Assembly: GCA_031288615.1 (NCBI GenBank)
Contig: JAITRC010000002.1
Span: 1 to 13,500, forward strand
Length of the DNA: 13,500 nucleotides
Reading direction: 5' to 3'
From: Tannerellaceae bacterium
GTDB taxonomy: Bacteria; Bacteroidota; Bacteroidia; Bacteroidales; Tannerellaceae
Program-made: the position numbers and the translations under genes
In this document: positions 1-6,692 of the stretch, piece by piece
Numbering within the stretch: position 1 is the stretch's first letter
Layout: every line of letters starts with the position of its first letter
The notes under the pieces: generated by a model
Told to the model about the DNA's origin: nothing
The model's database searches: none
What the model saw: only the letters and a program-made list of their open reading frames with translations

Positions 1-2734
1 TAAAGTACATCTGGTTGGTGCCAGAGCCTGTAAGCTTAAAGGCTTCGTAATTAGCAAGAGTGCCTGTTTGCGCGCCTGTGAAAGTGTTACCCCCAGCAAG
101 TTTCATGAAGTCTCCAGAAGCGTCTGCTGAAAGCACACCACCATTTACCGAAAGCCCTGCGCCGATGCTCTCAAAAGGCTTGTTGAATACGCTGCTCCAA
201 AACGGAACAGTTTGCCTTGTACCGAGTTCACCGTCTATTACGATAAACGAATTCGCTAAGTCGAGTGTGTTGAAAGGTTTTCCGGTTGTTGTTGCCCACG
301 TGGGAGTGGGAGCAGTTAGCGTGTTGTTCACAACACTTAAGCCTGACCCGATGGAGCTGAATGGCTTTGAGGTCACTTCCGACCAGGTTGTCAAGGTAGA
401 AAGTTCATCTGCTGTCACTATAAGCCCCTGGCCGATGGAACTGAAGGGCTTTCCGGTTGTTGTTGCCCAGGTGGGGGTAGCGGCAGTGGCTGAAAGCACA
501 TCACCCGTTACCATTAAGCCTGTTCCGATTGAAGTGAAAGGCTTTGAAGTCACCTCTCCCCAAGCCGGAGCAGTGGCCGTTGCTGAAAGCACATTGTTAC
601 TTACTGTAAGCCCCGTTCCGATTGTGCTGAAAGGTTTGTGCTGAACGTTATTCCACTCCGGCGTTCCTGAAGACTGCCCTCCATACGCTCCATCTGCCCA
701 ACCCTTCGTTATATACTCATTGTCGTGGTAATGCCATGGGTAATTGTCTGGGTCAGTACCCCAAGATAGCGTATGCTCATCATCAACTACTACCTCTGTG
801 TCAAAATACGATGCCCCCCTTGACTGAAATTTGACGCCATTATACCCTCCAGGAACTTGGCCAAATGTGATTGTGGCTTGGTTGTCTGGTTTTCCAAACG
901 CAAGTTTTAAATCGGTGTTGTGCAGGCCGATACTTGCGTTATTTGCCCCCATAAGCATGTCTATGTTATTCGGGCGCACGTTAAAATATGCGCCTTCGTT
1001 TTGGCGCACAGTAAAATCGGCATTGGTGTTCACCGCAAACGTATTTTTTTTCGTGAACTCATTGTCGTCGTCTAACTTTGCATCACTATCAGAAACCGTT
1101 GCAATAGCAGCGTTAAGTTGTGACTGTGTTACAAAGTTCCTGGTGTCTATGTCTACCGTCCCGTTTTCATACACATAGAACTTATTGCTGAACCTGTTAA
1201 ATGGCTTTCCGGATACATTGTCCCAGCTTGGGTATACGTCGTTGGTAACGTACAGTTCAAAGTCTGTGTCAGACTTTTGAATGACAGAAAGCCCAGAACC
1301 GATTGAGGTGAAAGGCTTTTCTTTTACCTCTGCCCATGTGGAAGCCTCACCGCTATACTGCGGAACACTTGTGGAAACCCATGTACATGCGTCGTATCTC
1401 CATGGCCGTTCGTTGGTGGTGATAGGTTCTTCGTAAAAATTCGTGTTCACCTCAAAGGGATTCCCCAAATAGGTACCGCCGTTTGGCCAGCCCACTTCCT
1501 TAAAGTTATCCACCATTGTATACATTGCAGGTTTGTTGGTGGGGGGAACGTATTCCGCATAAAAGAACATGGTGTCTCCGTTCTGTAACGCCACAATGGA
1601 ATCAATCTTGAAACCTGCCAATGAATCAAGTACCAGCGTAGATAGTAAGTTTGATTTGTTTACGCCGAAGCCGTGGATATACTTATATGAATTAGGGCGT
1701 CTGCTTTCAACGTCCCAAGCACCGTGAACCAAGTCGAGTTCAAGATACCGAGGGAATTTGGTATACTGCGAACGCGAGAGTATCTGCCACCCCAATAGCT
1801 GATACTTATGGCCTATCATGTTTTGAAGTCCAAACATTGTGAACTTGCCTTCCACCCCAGGCGCCTTCTTCATGTAGGCTATATCATTCAATGGGGCGGT
1901 AGGACTGTCATTGTAGGATGCCACCATCACCGGTTTGCCCTTTCTTAGTGTCATGCCTCCATAACTTCTTACCGCAATCTCACAACCCTGCATATCGTTC
2001 GATTGACGGCTATAAAAACGAAGGTATAGGTTTCCATAGGCCTGCTCCCGCACCCCTATCAGGCGTAATCCTTCAAAGTAAGGAGAGCCGCCCAGGTAGG
2101 TTACTTCTTCAATATTACACCAATCCGCTCCTGAACTATGCCCTGATATTCGGTAACGTTCGTAAAACCGGTAGCGGTTGTTTCTGAAGTTGGTGTAGTG
2201 GGGTATAATATCGAACTCCGCAAACCATTTTCCATATGTGCCTGCGAACGAAATCTCATATATCATATCCTGATTAACCTGAACCGTGTCATAGTCTCCA
2301 CTCGACCAAAGATAACCGCCGGGGACTACTACATCGTTCTCAACTAAAAGACCGTCTCCTATTATACTGAAAGGCTTAGAAGTTACAGCTGACCACAAAG
2401 GTGTTTGGGCTTTTGCGACAAGCACCTCACCGTCAACGGCAAGACCCTCACCGATTGTACTGAAAGGCTTCTCTTCCACTTCACGCCAAAAAGGTGCTTC
2501 GATGGTAAGCGCGTCTCGCACAACTGTCGCACCTGAACCTATTGTACTGAAAGGCTTCCCCGTCACATCCCCCCACGCCGGTGCATCCCCCGACGTGAAA
2601 GTACTGTTTGCCCACTCCCGAATGGCCGCCGCCGTATCCCCAAGCTCGGCTTTGAATTTGACCGCCGCCGACACCGCGAACACGATTGCCATCCCTACTA
2701 TCAGCCCCTGTTTACCCCTTTCTAACCTCTCCAT
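1..2734 (-). CDS. Phage-tail-fibre-like repeat protein with N-terminal membrane segment (3' end outside window)
   Basis: A single frame runs without a stop from ATG at 2734 to the left edge (911 codons). AGGAAAGG lies just upstream and an in-frame TAA sits five codons before the ATG, which fixes the start. Residues 10-25 are a hydrophobic segment after a basic N-terminus (signal anchor or signal peptide). Eleven repeats of about 28-33 residues follow the pattern W-x-x-V-T-x-K-P-F-x-x-I-G-x-G-L, with Trp at 54, 83, 114, 467, 504, 694, 725, 756, 784, 813 and 846. Residues 140-450 form an aromatic-rich non-repeat region; 534-547 (NFVTQSQLNAAIAT) and 877-884 (KLAGGNTF) resemble tail-fibre linkers. 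From memory of the family, W..VTGKP repeats and such linkers are typical of phage tail fibres; the membrane segment is not. A prophage receptor-binding protein or a cell-bound adhesin of phage origin would both fit. The coding frame is certain, the function much less so. Confidence 0.72.
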   Translation of the reverse strand, partial: MERLERGKQGLIVGMAIVFAVSAAVKFKAELGDTAAAIREWANSTFTSGDAPAWGDVTGKPFSTIGSGATVVRDALTIEAPFWREVEEKPFSTIGEGLAVDGEVLVAKAQTPLWSAVTSKPFSIIGDGLLVENDVVVPGGYLWSSGDYDTVQVNQDMIYEISFAGTYGKWFAEFDIIPHYTNFRNNRYRFYERYRISGHSSGADWCNIEEVTYLGGSPYFEGLRLIGVREQAYGNLYLRFYSRQSNDMQGCEIAVRSYGGMTLRKGKPVMVASYNDSPTAPLNDIAYMKKAPGVEGKFTMFGLQNMIGHKYQLLGWQILSRSQYTKFPRYLELDLVHGAWDVESRRPNSYKYIHGFGVNKSNLLSTLVLDSLAGFKIDSIVALQNGDTMFFYAEYVPPTNKPAMYTMVDNFKEVGWPNGGTYLGNPFEVNTNFYEEPITTNERPWRYDACTWVSTSVPQYSGEASTWAEVKEKPFTSIGSGLSVIQKSDTDFELYVTNDVYPSWDNVSGKPFNRFSNKFYVYENGTVDIDTRNFVTQSQLNAAIATVSDSDAKLDDDNEFTKKNTFAVNTNADFTVRQNEGAYFNVRPNNIDMLMGANNASIGLHNTDLKLAFGKPDNQATITFGQVPGGYNGVKFQSRGASYFDTEVVVDDEHTLSWGTDPDNYPWHYHDNEYITKGWADGAYGGQSSGTPEWNNVQHKPFSTIGTGLTVSNNVLSATATAPAWGEVTSKPFTSIGTGLMVTGDVLSATAATPTWATTTGKPFSSIGQGLIVTADELSTLTTWSEVTSKPFSSIGSGLSVVNNTLTAPTPTWATTTGKPFNTLDLANSFIVIDGELGTRQTVPFWSSVFNKPFESIGAGLSVNGGVLSADASGDFMKLAGGNTFTGAQTGTLANYEAFKLTGSGTNQMYF
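125..667 (-). repeat. C-terminal cluster of six W..KPF repeats (residues 690-870)
   Basis: Six successive protein repeats start at Trp 694, 725, 756, 784, 813 and 846. Those at 725 and 784 read W-(G/S)-E-V-T-S-K-P-F, and those at 756 and 813 read W-A-T-T-T-G-K-P-F, giving an A-B-A-B order. The 19-base string ttccggttgttgttgccca occurs at 280-298 and 451-469, 171 bases (57 codons) apart, so the pair was probably duplicated as a unit. Confidence 0.85.
2315..2587 (-). repeat. N-terminal cluster of three W..KPF repeats (residues 50-140)
   Basis: Three repeats with Trp 54, 83 and 114 follow the membrane segment, each ending in KPFS-(T/I)-IG. Two more divergent copies (Trp 467 and 504, about 1160-1357) lie in the middle of the protein. 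The repeats probably form a rod or spacer; that is inferred from their regular spacing. Confidence 0.85.
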
Positions 2735-2757
2735 TGCCTTTCCTTTTTATTTGTCAC

Positions 2758-2782
2758 AGTAGTTCGGGATTTCCGAACTACT
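2758..2782 (-). promoter_or_regulatory. Perfect 10-bp hairpin just upstream of the tail-like gene
   Basis: The arms agtagttcgg (2758-2767) and ccgaactact (2773-2782) are exact reverse complements around a 5-base loop. The element ends 23 bases before the ATG at 2734, next to the ribosome binding site. It could be a leader hairpin shaping translation, an operator for a dimeric repressor, or an upstream terminator. No T-run follows directly on the minus strand, so a terminator is the least likely. No promoter was found nearby. Confidence 0.5.
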
Positions 2783-2862
2783 ACTATTACATACTTTCAT
2801 GGAGGCGCGGCTGGAGAGGCGCGGGGAAGCAAGAAGTCAGATGGATACAGGGAAAAAATTAA

Positions 2863-2944
2863 TTGCACAAATTCACAGATTTGTTGCGAGGTGTGAATAA
2901 ATCAGTTCACATTTGTTTACAGAGAGGTGTCTGGAGGAGGGGAG
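2863..2944. repeat. 82-bp direct repeat, copy A
   Basis: Aligns without gaps to copy B, 189 bases downstream, at about 66 of 82 positions by eye. The first 22 and last 14 bases are identical; the middle varies. It contains two nested inverted repeats: acaaat/atttgt with a 6-base loop, and attcaca/tgtgaat. A further ttcaca lies downstream. Confidence 0.85.
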
Positions 2945-2986
2945 AAAAAGGGGGTGAAAAAGAGGGGGAGTGGTGAAAGTAAGGAG

Positions 2987-3001
2987 CCGTCGTAACGACG
3001 G
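2987..3001. repeat. Small hairpin with TCG-TAA-CGA core, copy 1
   Basis: ccgtcg-taa-cgacgg: a perfect 6-bp stem with a 3-base loop, extended by wobble pairs and followed by TTTT on the plus strand. The core tcgtaacga is shared with the hairpin at 3244-3258. Confidence 0.6.
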
Positions 3002-3051
3002 TTTTGTGGCGCTACGCGGTAGTCACGGGGGTGTCAGAAAGCGAAGAGGAG

Positions 3052-3133
3052 TTGCACAAATTCACAGATTTGTAAAGGAGTGTGAATAAAGTCGTTAAGG
3101 GTTGTTCACAGAGTGGGATCTGGAGGAGGGGAG
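3052..3133. repeat. 82-bp direct repeat, copy B
   Basis: Second copy of the block at 2863-2944. Both inverted-repeat pairs (acaaat/atttgt and attcaca/tgtgaat) are kept, as is the downstream ttcaca, while loops and the spaces between them have changed. This suggests that the short motifs, not the whole block, are under constraint, as in protein-binding iterons or a structured RNA. Confidence 0.85.
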
Positions 3134-3243
3134 GGGGAGGAAGTCAGCAGCGCGAGGAGAGGGGGTGTTCAAGAAGTCAAAGAGCGAAGAGGACATAGTC
3201 ACGGGGCGAAGATAGGGGGCGAAGAATGTAAAAATTCACGACG

Positions 3244-3258
3244 GCATCGTAACGATGC
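3244..3258. repeat. Small hairpin with TCG-TAA-CGA core, copy 2
   Basis: gcatcg-taa-cgatgc: a perfect 6-bp stem with the same 3-base loop and inner three base pairs as the hairpin at 2987-3001. The outer stem bases differ but still pair. Confidence 0.6.
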
Positions 3259-3321
3259 ATTTATTGCAGAGAAGTAGATTGGAAGTAGTAACGGAGGGGG
3301 GATGGGGGAAGTACCTGAGTA

Positions 3322-3337
3322 CATTGAGAACTACGGT
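3322..3337 (+). repeat. Left inverted repeat of the candidate invertible promoter
   Basis: cattgagaactacggt is the exact reverse complement of 3445-3460. The match stops at both ends of the 16 bases, giving a defined recombination-site-like unit rather than a long palindrome. A diverged direct copy of the sequence at its right end (actacggtgacgaaaag, 3330-3346) also occurs at 3462-3477. Confidence 0.9.
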
Positions 3338-3444
3338 GACGAAAAGCGCAGAAAACGTGATGGGGTGATGGAAAAAAGTGGCTTGGATTTTATTACGGAT
3401 TACCGGAAACTCTTAAGTTTGCACGGTTTTAGTAAACAATGTAT
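3338..3444 (+). other. Candidate invertible DNA segment carrying the SusC/SusD promoter
   Basis: These 107 bases are bounded by perfect 16-bp inverted repeats and contain one recognisable promoter box, pointing right toward the SusC-like gene. No TAnnTTTG box was found on the other strand of the segment. Bacteroides species are known to switch capsule and SusC/SusD-type genes by inverting short promoter segments between repeats of this size with a site-specific recombinase. Position, size and content all match that pattern; inversion itself cannot be seen in one sequence. Confidence 0.75.
3388..3421 (+). promoter_or_regulatory. Bacteroidetes-type promoter of the SusC/SusD operon
   Basis: TAAGTTTG at 3414-3421 matches the Bacteroidetes -7 consensus TAnnTTTG exactly. 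The -33 element is poor: TTTT at 3388-3391, 22 bases upstream, is the best candidate. Transcription would begin near 3428, giving a leader of about 80 bases before ATG 3506. The box lies inside the candidate invertible segment, so this is the ON orientation. Confidence 0.65.
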
Positions 3445-3460
3445 ACCGTAGTTCTCAATG
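3445..3460 (-). repeat. Right inverted repeat of the candidate invertible promoter
   Basis: accgtagttctcaatg is the exact reverse complement of 3322-3337. It lies in the presumed 5' leader of the SusC-like mRNA and ends 45 bases before the chosen ATG at 3506, so inversion would not disturb the coding sequence. Confidence 0.9.
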
Positions 3461-3505
3461 GACTATGGTGATAAAAGGTGTAACCGTCCATTTAATAAGT
3501 TCAAT

Positions 3506-6500
3506 ATGAAAAAAAGAGTAGGTTTTATCTGGGTTTTAGCCCTGTGGATTGCCGGCGTACAAGCCCTTTCCGCGCAGCAAACCAGCCTCACCGGCATTGT
3601 GCTGGGTGAAGAGGATGGTGAGCCGATCATCGGTGCATCTGTCGTTGTCAAAGGTGCCTCCACGGGCACGATCACCGACATCGACGGACGCTTCGCCCTC
3701 GATGCCCCTAAGGGGGCTACCTTAATCATCTCCTATGTCGGGATGAAGCCTATCGAGATCAAACCCCTCGATAACAAGCCCCTACGCCTTATCATGTCCG
3801 TCGACGCGCGTGCCCTGGATGAGGTCATCGTCGTGGCCTATGGCACCGCCAAAAAAAGCTCCTTCACCGGCTCCGCCACGGCCGTAGGTGCACAGATCCT
3901 CGAGAAACGCGTCCTCTCCAACGTCACCTCAGCGCTCGAAGGCTCCGTTTCGGGACTTCAAGTAACCTCCGGTATGGGTCAGCCAGGGTCGACCCCTTCC
4001 TTCCGTATCCGAGGCTTCGGAAGTATCAACTCCTCGACCACCCCCCTGATCATCCTCGACGGTGCCGTCTTTGACGGAAACCTCGCCGACATCAACCCCA
4101 ACGACATTGAGTCGATGACGGTCCTTAAGGACGCCGCCTCGACCTCCCTCTACGGAGCCTCCGCCGGCAATGGGGTGATCCTGGTCACCTCCAAATCAGG
4201 CAAAGGGGATAGCGGCTCTCATTCGGTGAACCTCTCGATCTCACAAGGGTTCTCCCAGCGCGGTATCCCTGAATACGACCGCCTCGACGTCTTCCAATAC
4301 TACCCCGCCCAATGGCAGATGCTTCGCAACAAATACCAATATGGTAGCAGCGCCCTCTCCGCCCTTGAGGCCAACCAAAAAGCCTCCGACAACATTGCCT
4401 CTACACTGATCTACAACCCCTTCAAAGGCATTGATCCTAAGGAAATTGTTTCCGTGGACGGCCTCCTGAACCCCAACGCCACTCAACTCCTTTACGGCGA
4501 TGACCTCGACTGGGAAGGTGAGTTTTTCGGAACAGGCCATATCCAGGACTACAACCTCTCCTTCACCTCCAAATCAGACAAGTCCGATGCCTTCGCCTCC
4601 GTCAACTACCAGGACAATAAGGGCTATGCACTCGCAACCGGCATGGAACGTTTCACGGGACGCGTCAACTACAACATCTATCCCGTCAAGTGGTTCAAAG
4701 CGGGCCTGAATATCTCCGCCGCCCACTCCATCTCCCAAAACACCACCGCCGATGATTCCGGTAACAGTACCGCCTACAACAACTTTTTCCAGTTCTCCCG
4801 CCTCATGGCGCCCATCTACCCCATCCATAAACATGATGACATCACCGGTGAATACATCCTTGATGCCACCGGACAAAAAATTTACGACTACGAAAGTGCC
4901 CGATTGACCCACACCGGTCGTGATGCGTTGGTCGAAACCCTCTGGAATGAACGAGGGTATGAACGAGACCAATATAACGGCCGCACCTTCGCCGAATTCA
5001 CCTTCCTTCCCGGCCTCAAACTCAACCTTTCCGCCAACCTCGAAGGTCGAAACCAACATTACAGGACCTATGAAAACATCTTCGTGGGCGATGGCAAAGG
5101 CTCGGGACGTATGGATATCGAACACCGTCGCTACCGCACCCACCAATTCAATCAGCTCCTGACCTACCAAACGGCCCTCAACAACCATCACCTCGACCTT
5201 TTGGCCGGCCACGAAAGCTATGGGTACCGCTACGAATACCTCCACGGCACCCGTCAAGGTGAAAGTATTGCCGGATTGCATGAGTTCGGCAACTTCGTCA
5301 CCATCAATACCCTCTCCTCCTTCACCGATAGCTACAAAAAAGAAGGCTACCTCTTCCGCGCCAACTATGACTTCGATGACCGCTACTACGCCTCGCTCTC
5401 CTACCGTCACGACGGCTCTTCCCGCTTCTATAAAGACAACCGGTGGGGGGACTTCTGGTCTGCCGGCCTCTCCTGGAGACTTGACCAGGAAGACTTCCTG
5501 AGCTCCGCCGAGTGGGTGGACAACCTCAAGTTTCGCGCCTCTTACGGTGAAACAGGGAACGATAAACTCCTCAATTCAAGCGGAGGCAATATCTATTACG
5601 CGTGGCAGACGCTCTTCAACCTCACCAGTAGCGCCGATGAATCGGGTGTATACTTCGACTCCTTCGGGAACAAAGATCTGCAATGGGAAACCGTCGTCTC
5701 GTCTGATGCCGCTGTAGAATTCGGCCTCTTCGGCCGGCTCTCCGGTTCCATTGAATATTACAACCGGTACTCCCGTTCACTCCTGTTCTCCGTGCCCACA
5801 CCTACCTCCACAGGTGTAGCCGACATCTACAAAAATATGGGGCGGATAGACAATTACGGGGTAGAGATTAACCTGGAAGGTGACGTCTACAAAACGCCCG
5901 AGTGGAGGGTGAACCTGGGCGCCAATGCCAGCACCATTACGAACCGCATCAAGAGCCTTCCCCCCGAAACACCCACCATCGTCAGCGGTACCAAGCGCTA
6001 CGAAGTAGGACACTCCCGGTACGACTTCTGGCTGCGCCAATACGTGGGTGTGGATCCTGAAACCGGTAATGCGCTGTACCTGTTCGACGCCGAAAACCAA
6101 ATTGAAGACGCTACAGTCTTTGAAAAAGACGGTAAACAGGTGACCACGACCCTCACCAAAGCTCTCTACGCCTACTCAGGCTCCACTATCCCCAAAGTCT
6201 ACGGGGGCTTCCATGCTACGGTAGACTACAAAGAGTTCGAACTCTCGGCGATCTTCTCCTACCAGCTCGGCGGTAAGATGCTGGATGGAGGTTACCAAGC
6301 GCTCATGAGCGTGACCGAATACGGCTACGCCATGCATACCGACGTCCTCAAGGCTTGGAAACAGCCCGGTGATATCACCGACGTTCCCCGCCTTGACGAC
6401 TCTCGAGGTTCTAATTTTGACGGTACCTCTACCCGTTGGCTCATCTCCTCCGATTACCTCAACGTCAAAAGCATCACCCTGAGCTACGGCCTCCCCAAAA

Positions 6501-6673
6501 AGTTCCTCCGCCCGATAGGGTTCAAATCCTTGCGCCTATCTGTTTCTGCCGAAAACCTCTGGCAGTTCAACGCGCGTAAAGGTCTGAACGCCGCGGCGGA
6601 GTTCAACGGCATCGTGTACAACGCCTACCTGCCCGCGCGTACTCTCACCGCCTCGCTGAACCTCTCCTTCTAA
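3506..6673 (+). CDS. SusC-family TonB-dependent outer-membrane transporter
   Basis: Imports glycans or other ligands across the outer membrane with energy from TonB; it works with the SusD-like lipoprotein encoded next. The protein has 1055 residues from ATG 3506. That start gives a clean signal peptide (basic MKKR, hydrophobic core, cut near residue 23 before Gln). An in-frame ATG at 3458 would add 16 charged residues and lies in the right inverted repeat, so it is less likely. Residues about 27-100 form the carboxypeptidase-regulatory-like domain usual in SusC. A TonB-box/plug start DEVIVVAYGT follows at 105-114, then the plug motif around 180-233 (PLIILDG, DIxPNDIES, VLKDAAS, YGxxAxNGVI). 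The remainder is beta-barrel, ending in a terminal Phe (LNLSF). Length is normal. It is the first gene of a two-gene operon and its promoter looks phase variable. The substrate cannot be told. Confidence 0.97.
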   Translation: MKKRVGFIWVLALWIAGVQALSAQQTSLTGIVLGEEDGEPIIGASVVVKGASTGTITDIDGRFALDAPKGATLIISYVGMKPIEIKPLDNKPLRLIMSVDARALDEVIVVAYGTAKKSSFTGSATAVGAQILEKRVLSNVTSALEGSVSGLQVTSGMGQPGSTPSFRIRGFGSINSSTTPLIILDGAVFDGNLADINPNDIESMTVLKDAASTSLYGASAGNGVILVTSKSGKGDSGSHSVNLSISQGFSQRGIPEYDRLDVFQYYPAQWQMLRNKYQYGSSALSALEANQKASDNIASTLIYNPFKGIDPKEIVSVDGLLNPNATQLLYGDDLDWEGEFFGTGHIQDYNLSFTSKSDKSDAFASVNYQDNKGYALATGMERFTGRVNYNIYPVKWFKAGLNISAAHSISQNTTADDSGNSTAYNNFFQFSRLMAPIYPIHKHDDITGEYILDATGQKIYDYESARLTHTGRDALVETLWNERGYERDQYNGRTFAEFTFLPGLKLNLSANLEGRNQHYRTYENIFVGDGKGSGRMDIEHRRYRTHQFNQLLTYQTALNNHHLDLLAGHESYGYRYEYLHGTRQGESIAGLHEFGNFVTINTLSSFTDSYKKEGYLFRANYDFDDRYYASLSYRHDGSSRFYKDNRWGDFWSAGLSWRLDQEDFLSSAEWVDNLKFRASYGETGNDKLLNSSGGNIYYAWQTLFNLTSSADESGVYFDSFGNKDLQWETVVSSDAAVEFGLFGRLSGSIEYYNRYSRSLLFSVPTPTSTGVADIYKNMGRIDNYGVEINLEGDVYKTPEWRVNLGANASTITNRIKSLPPETPTIVSGTKRYEVGHSRYDFWLRQYVGVDPETGNALYLFDAENQIEDATVFEKDGKQVTTTLTKALYAYSGSTIPKVYGGFHATVDYKEFELSAIFSYQLGGKMLDGGYQALMSVTEYGYAMHTDVLKAWKQPGDITDVPRLDDSRGSNFDGTSTRWLISSDYLNVKSITLSYGLPKKFLRPIGFKSLRLSVSAENLWQFNARKGLNAAAEFNGIVYNAYLPARTLTASLNLSF

Positions 6674-6692
6674 CCCTTAATACCATACAAAC

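Larger units (their letters stand above)
2735..3321. other. Long purine-rich non-coding region with repeats
   Basis: No credible gene is present on either strand. The plus strand is very rich in G and A; for example there is no C at all from 2932 to 2986. It holds a duplicated 82-bp block and two small hairpins (listed separately). Shorter strings also recur: tagtcacgggg at 3020-3030 and 3196-3206, and agcgaagagga at 3040-3050 and 3183-3193. A possible minus-strand -7 box TATCTTCG lies at 3207-3214, but 470 bases from the tail-like gene, so it is only weakly supported. Confidence 0.7.

Noticed and set aside
60..1178. Plus-strand open frames at 60-644 and 831-1178 with repeated KGF/VAVAES patterns
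   Set aside because: They are the opposite strand of the long minus-strand repeat gene; their repetition mirrors its W..KPF repeats, and they have no start context or family likeness.
2863..3133. Possible CRISPR array
   Set aside because: Only two diverged 82-bp copies, far longer and less regular than CRISPR repeats, and no cas genes.
3120..3320. G-quadruplex in the G-rich spacer
   Set aside because: Although G-runs are common, I found no four runs of three or more G with short loops in a row.
3458..3505. Upstream ATG at 3458 as start of the SusC-like protein
   Set aside because: It would put 16 charged residues before a good signal peptide, and it falls inside the right inverted repeat; ATG 3506 is preferred.
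4574..5410. 278-codon minus-strand open frame
   Set aside because: Lies wholly opposite the SusC-like barrel; rich in V/G/E as expected from antisense of a GC-rich gene, no recognisable domain.
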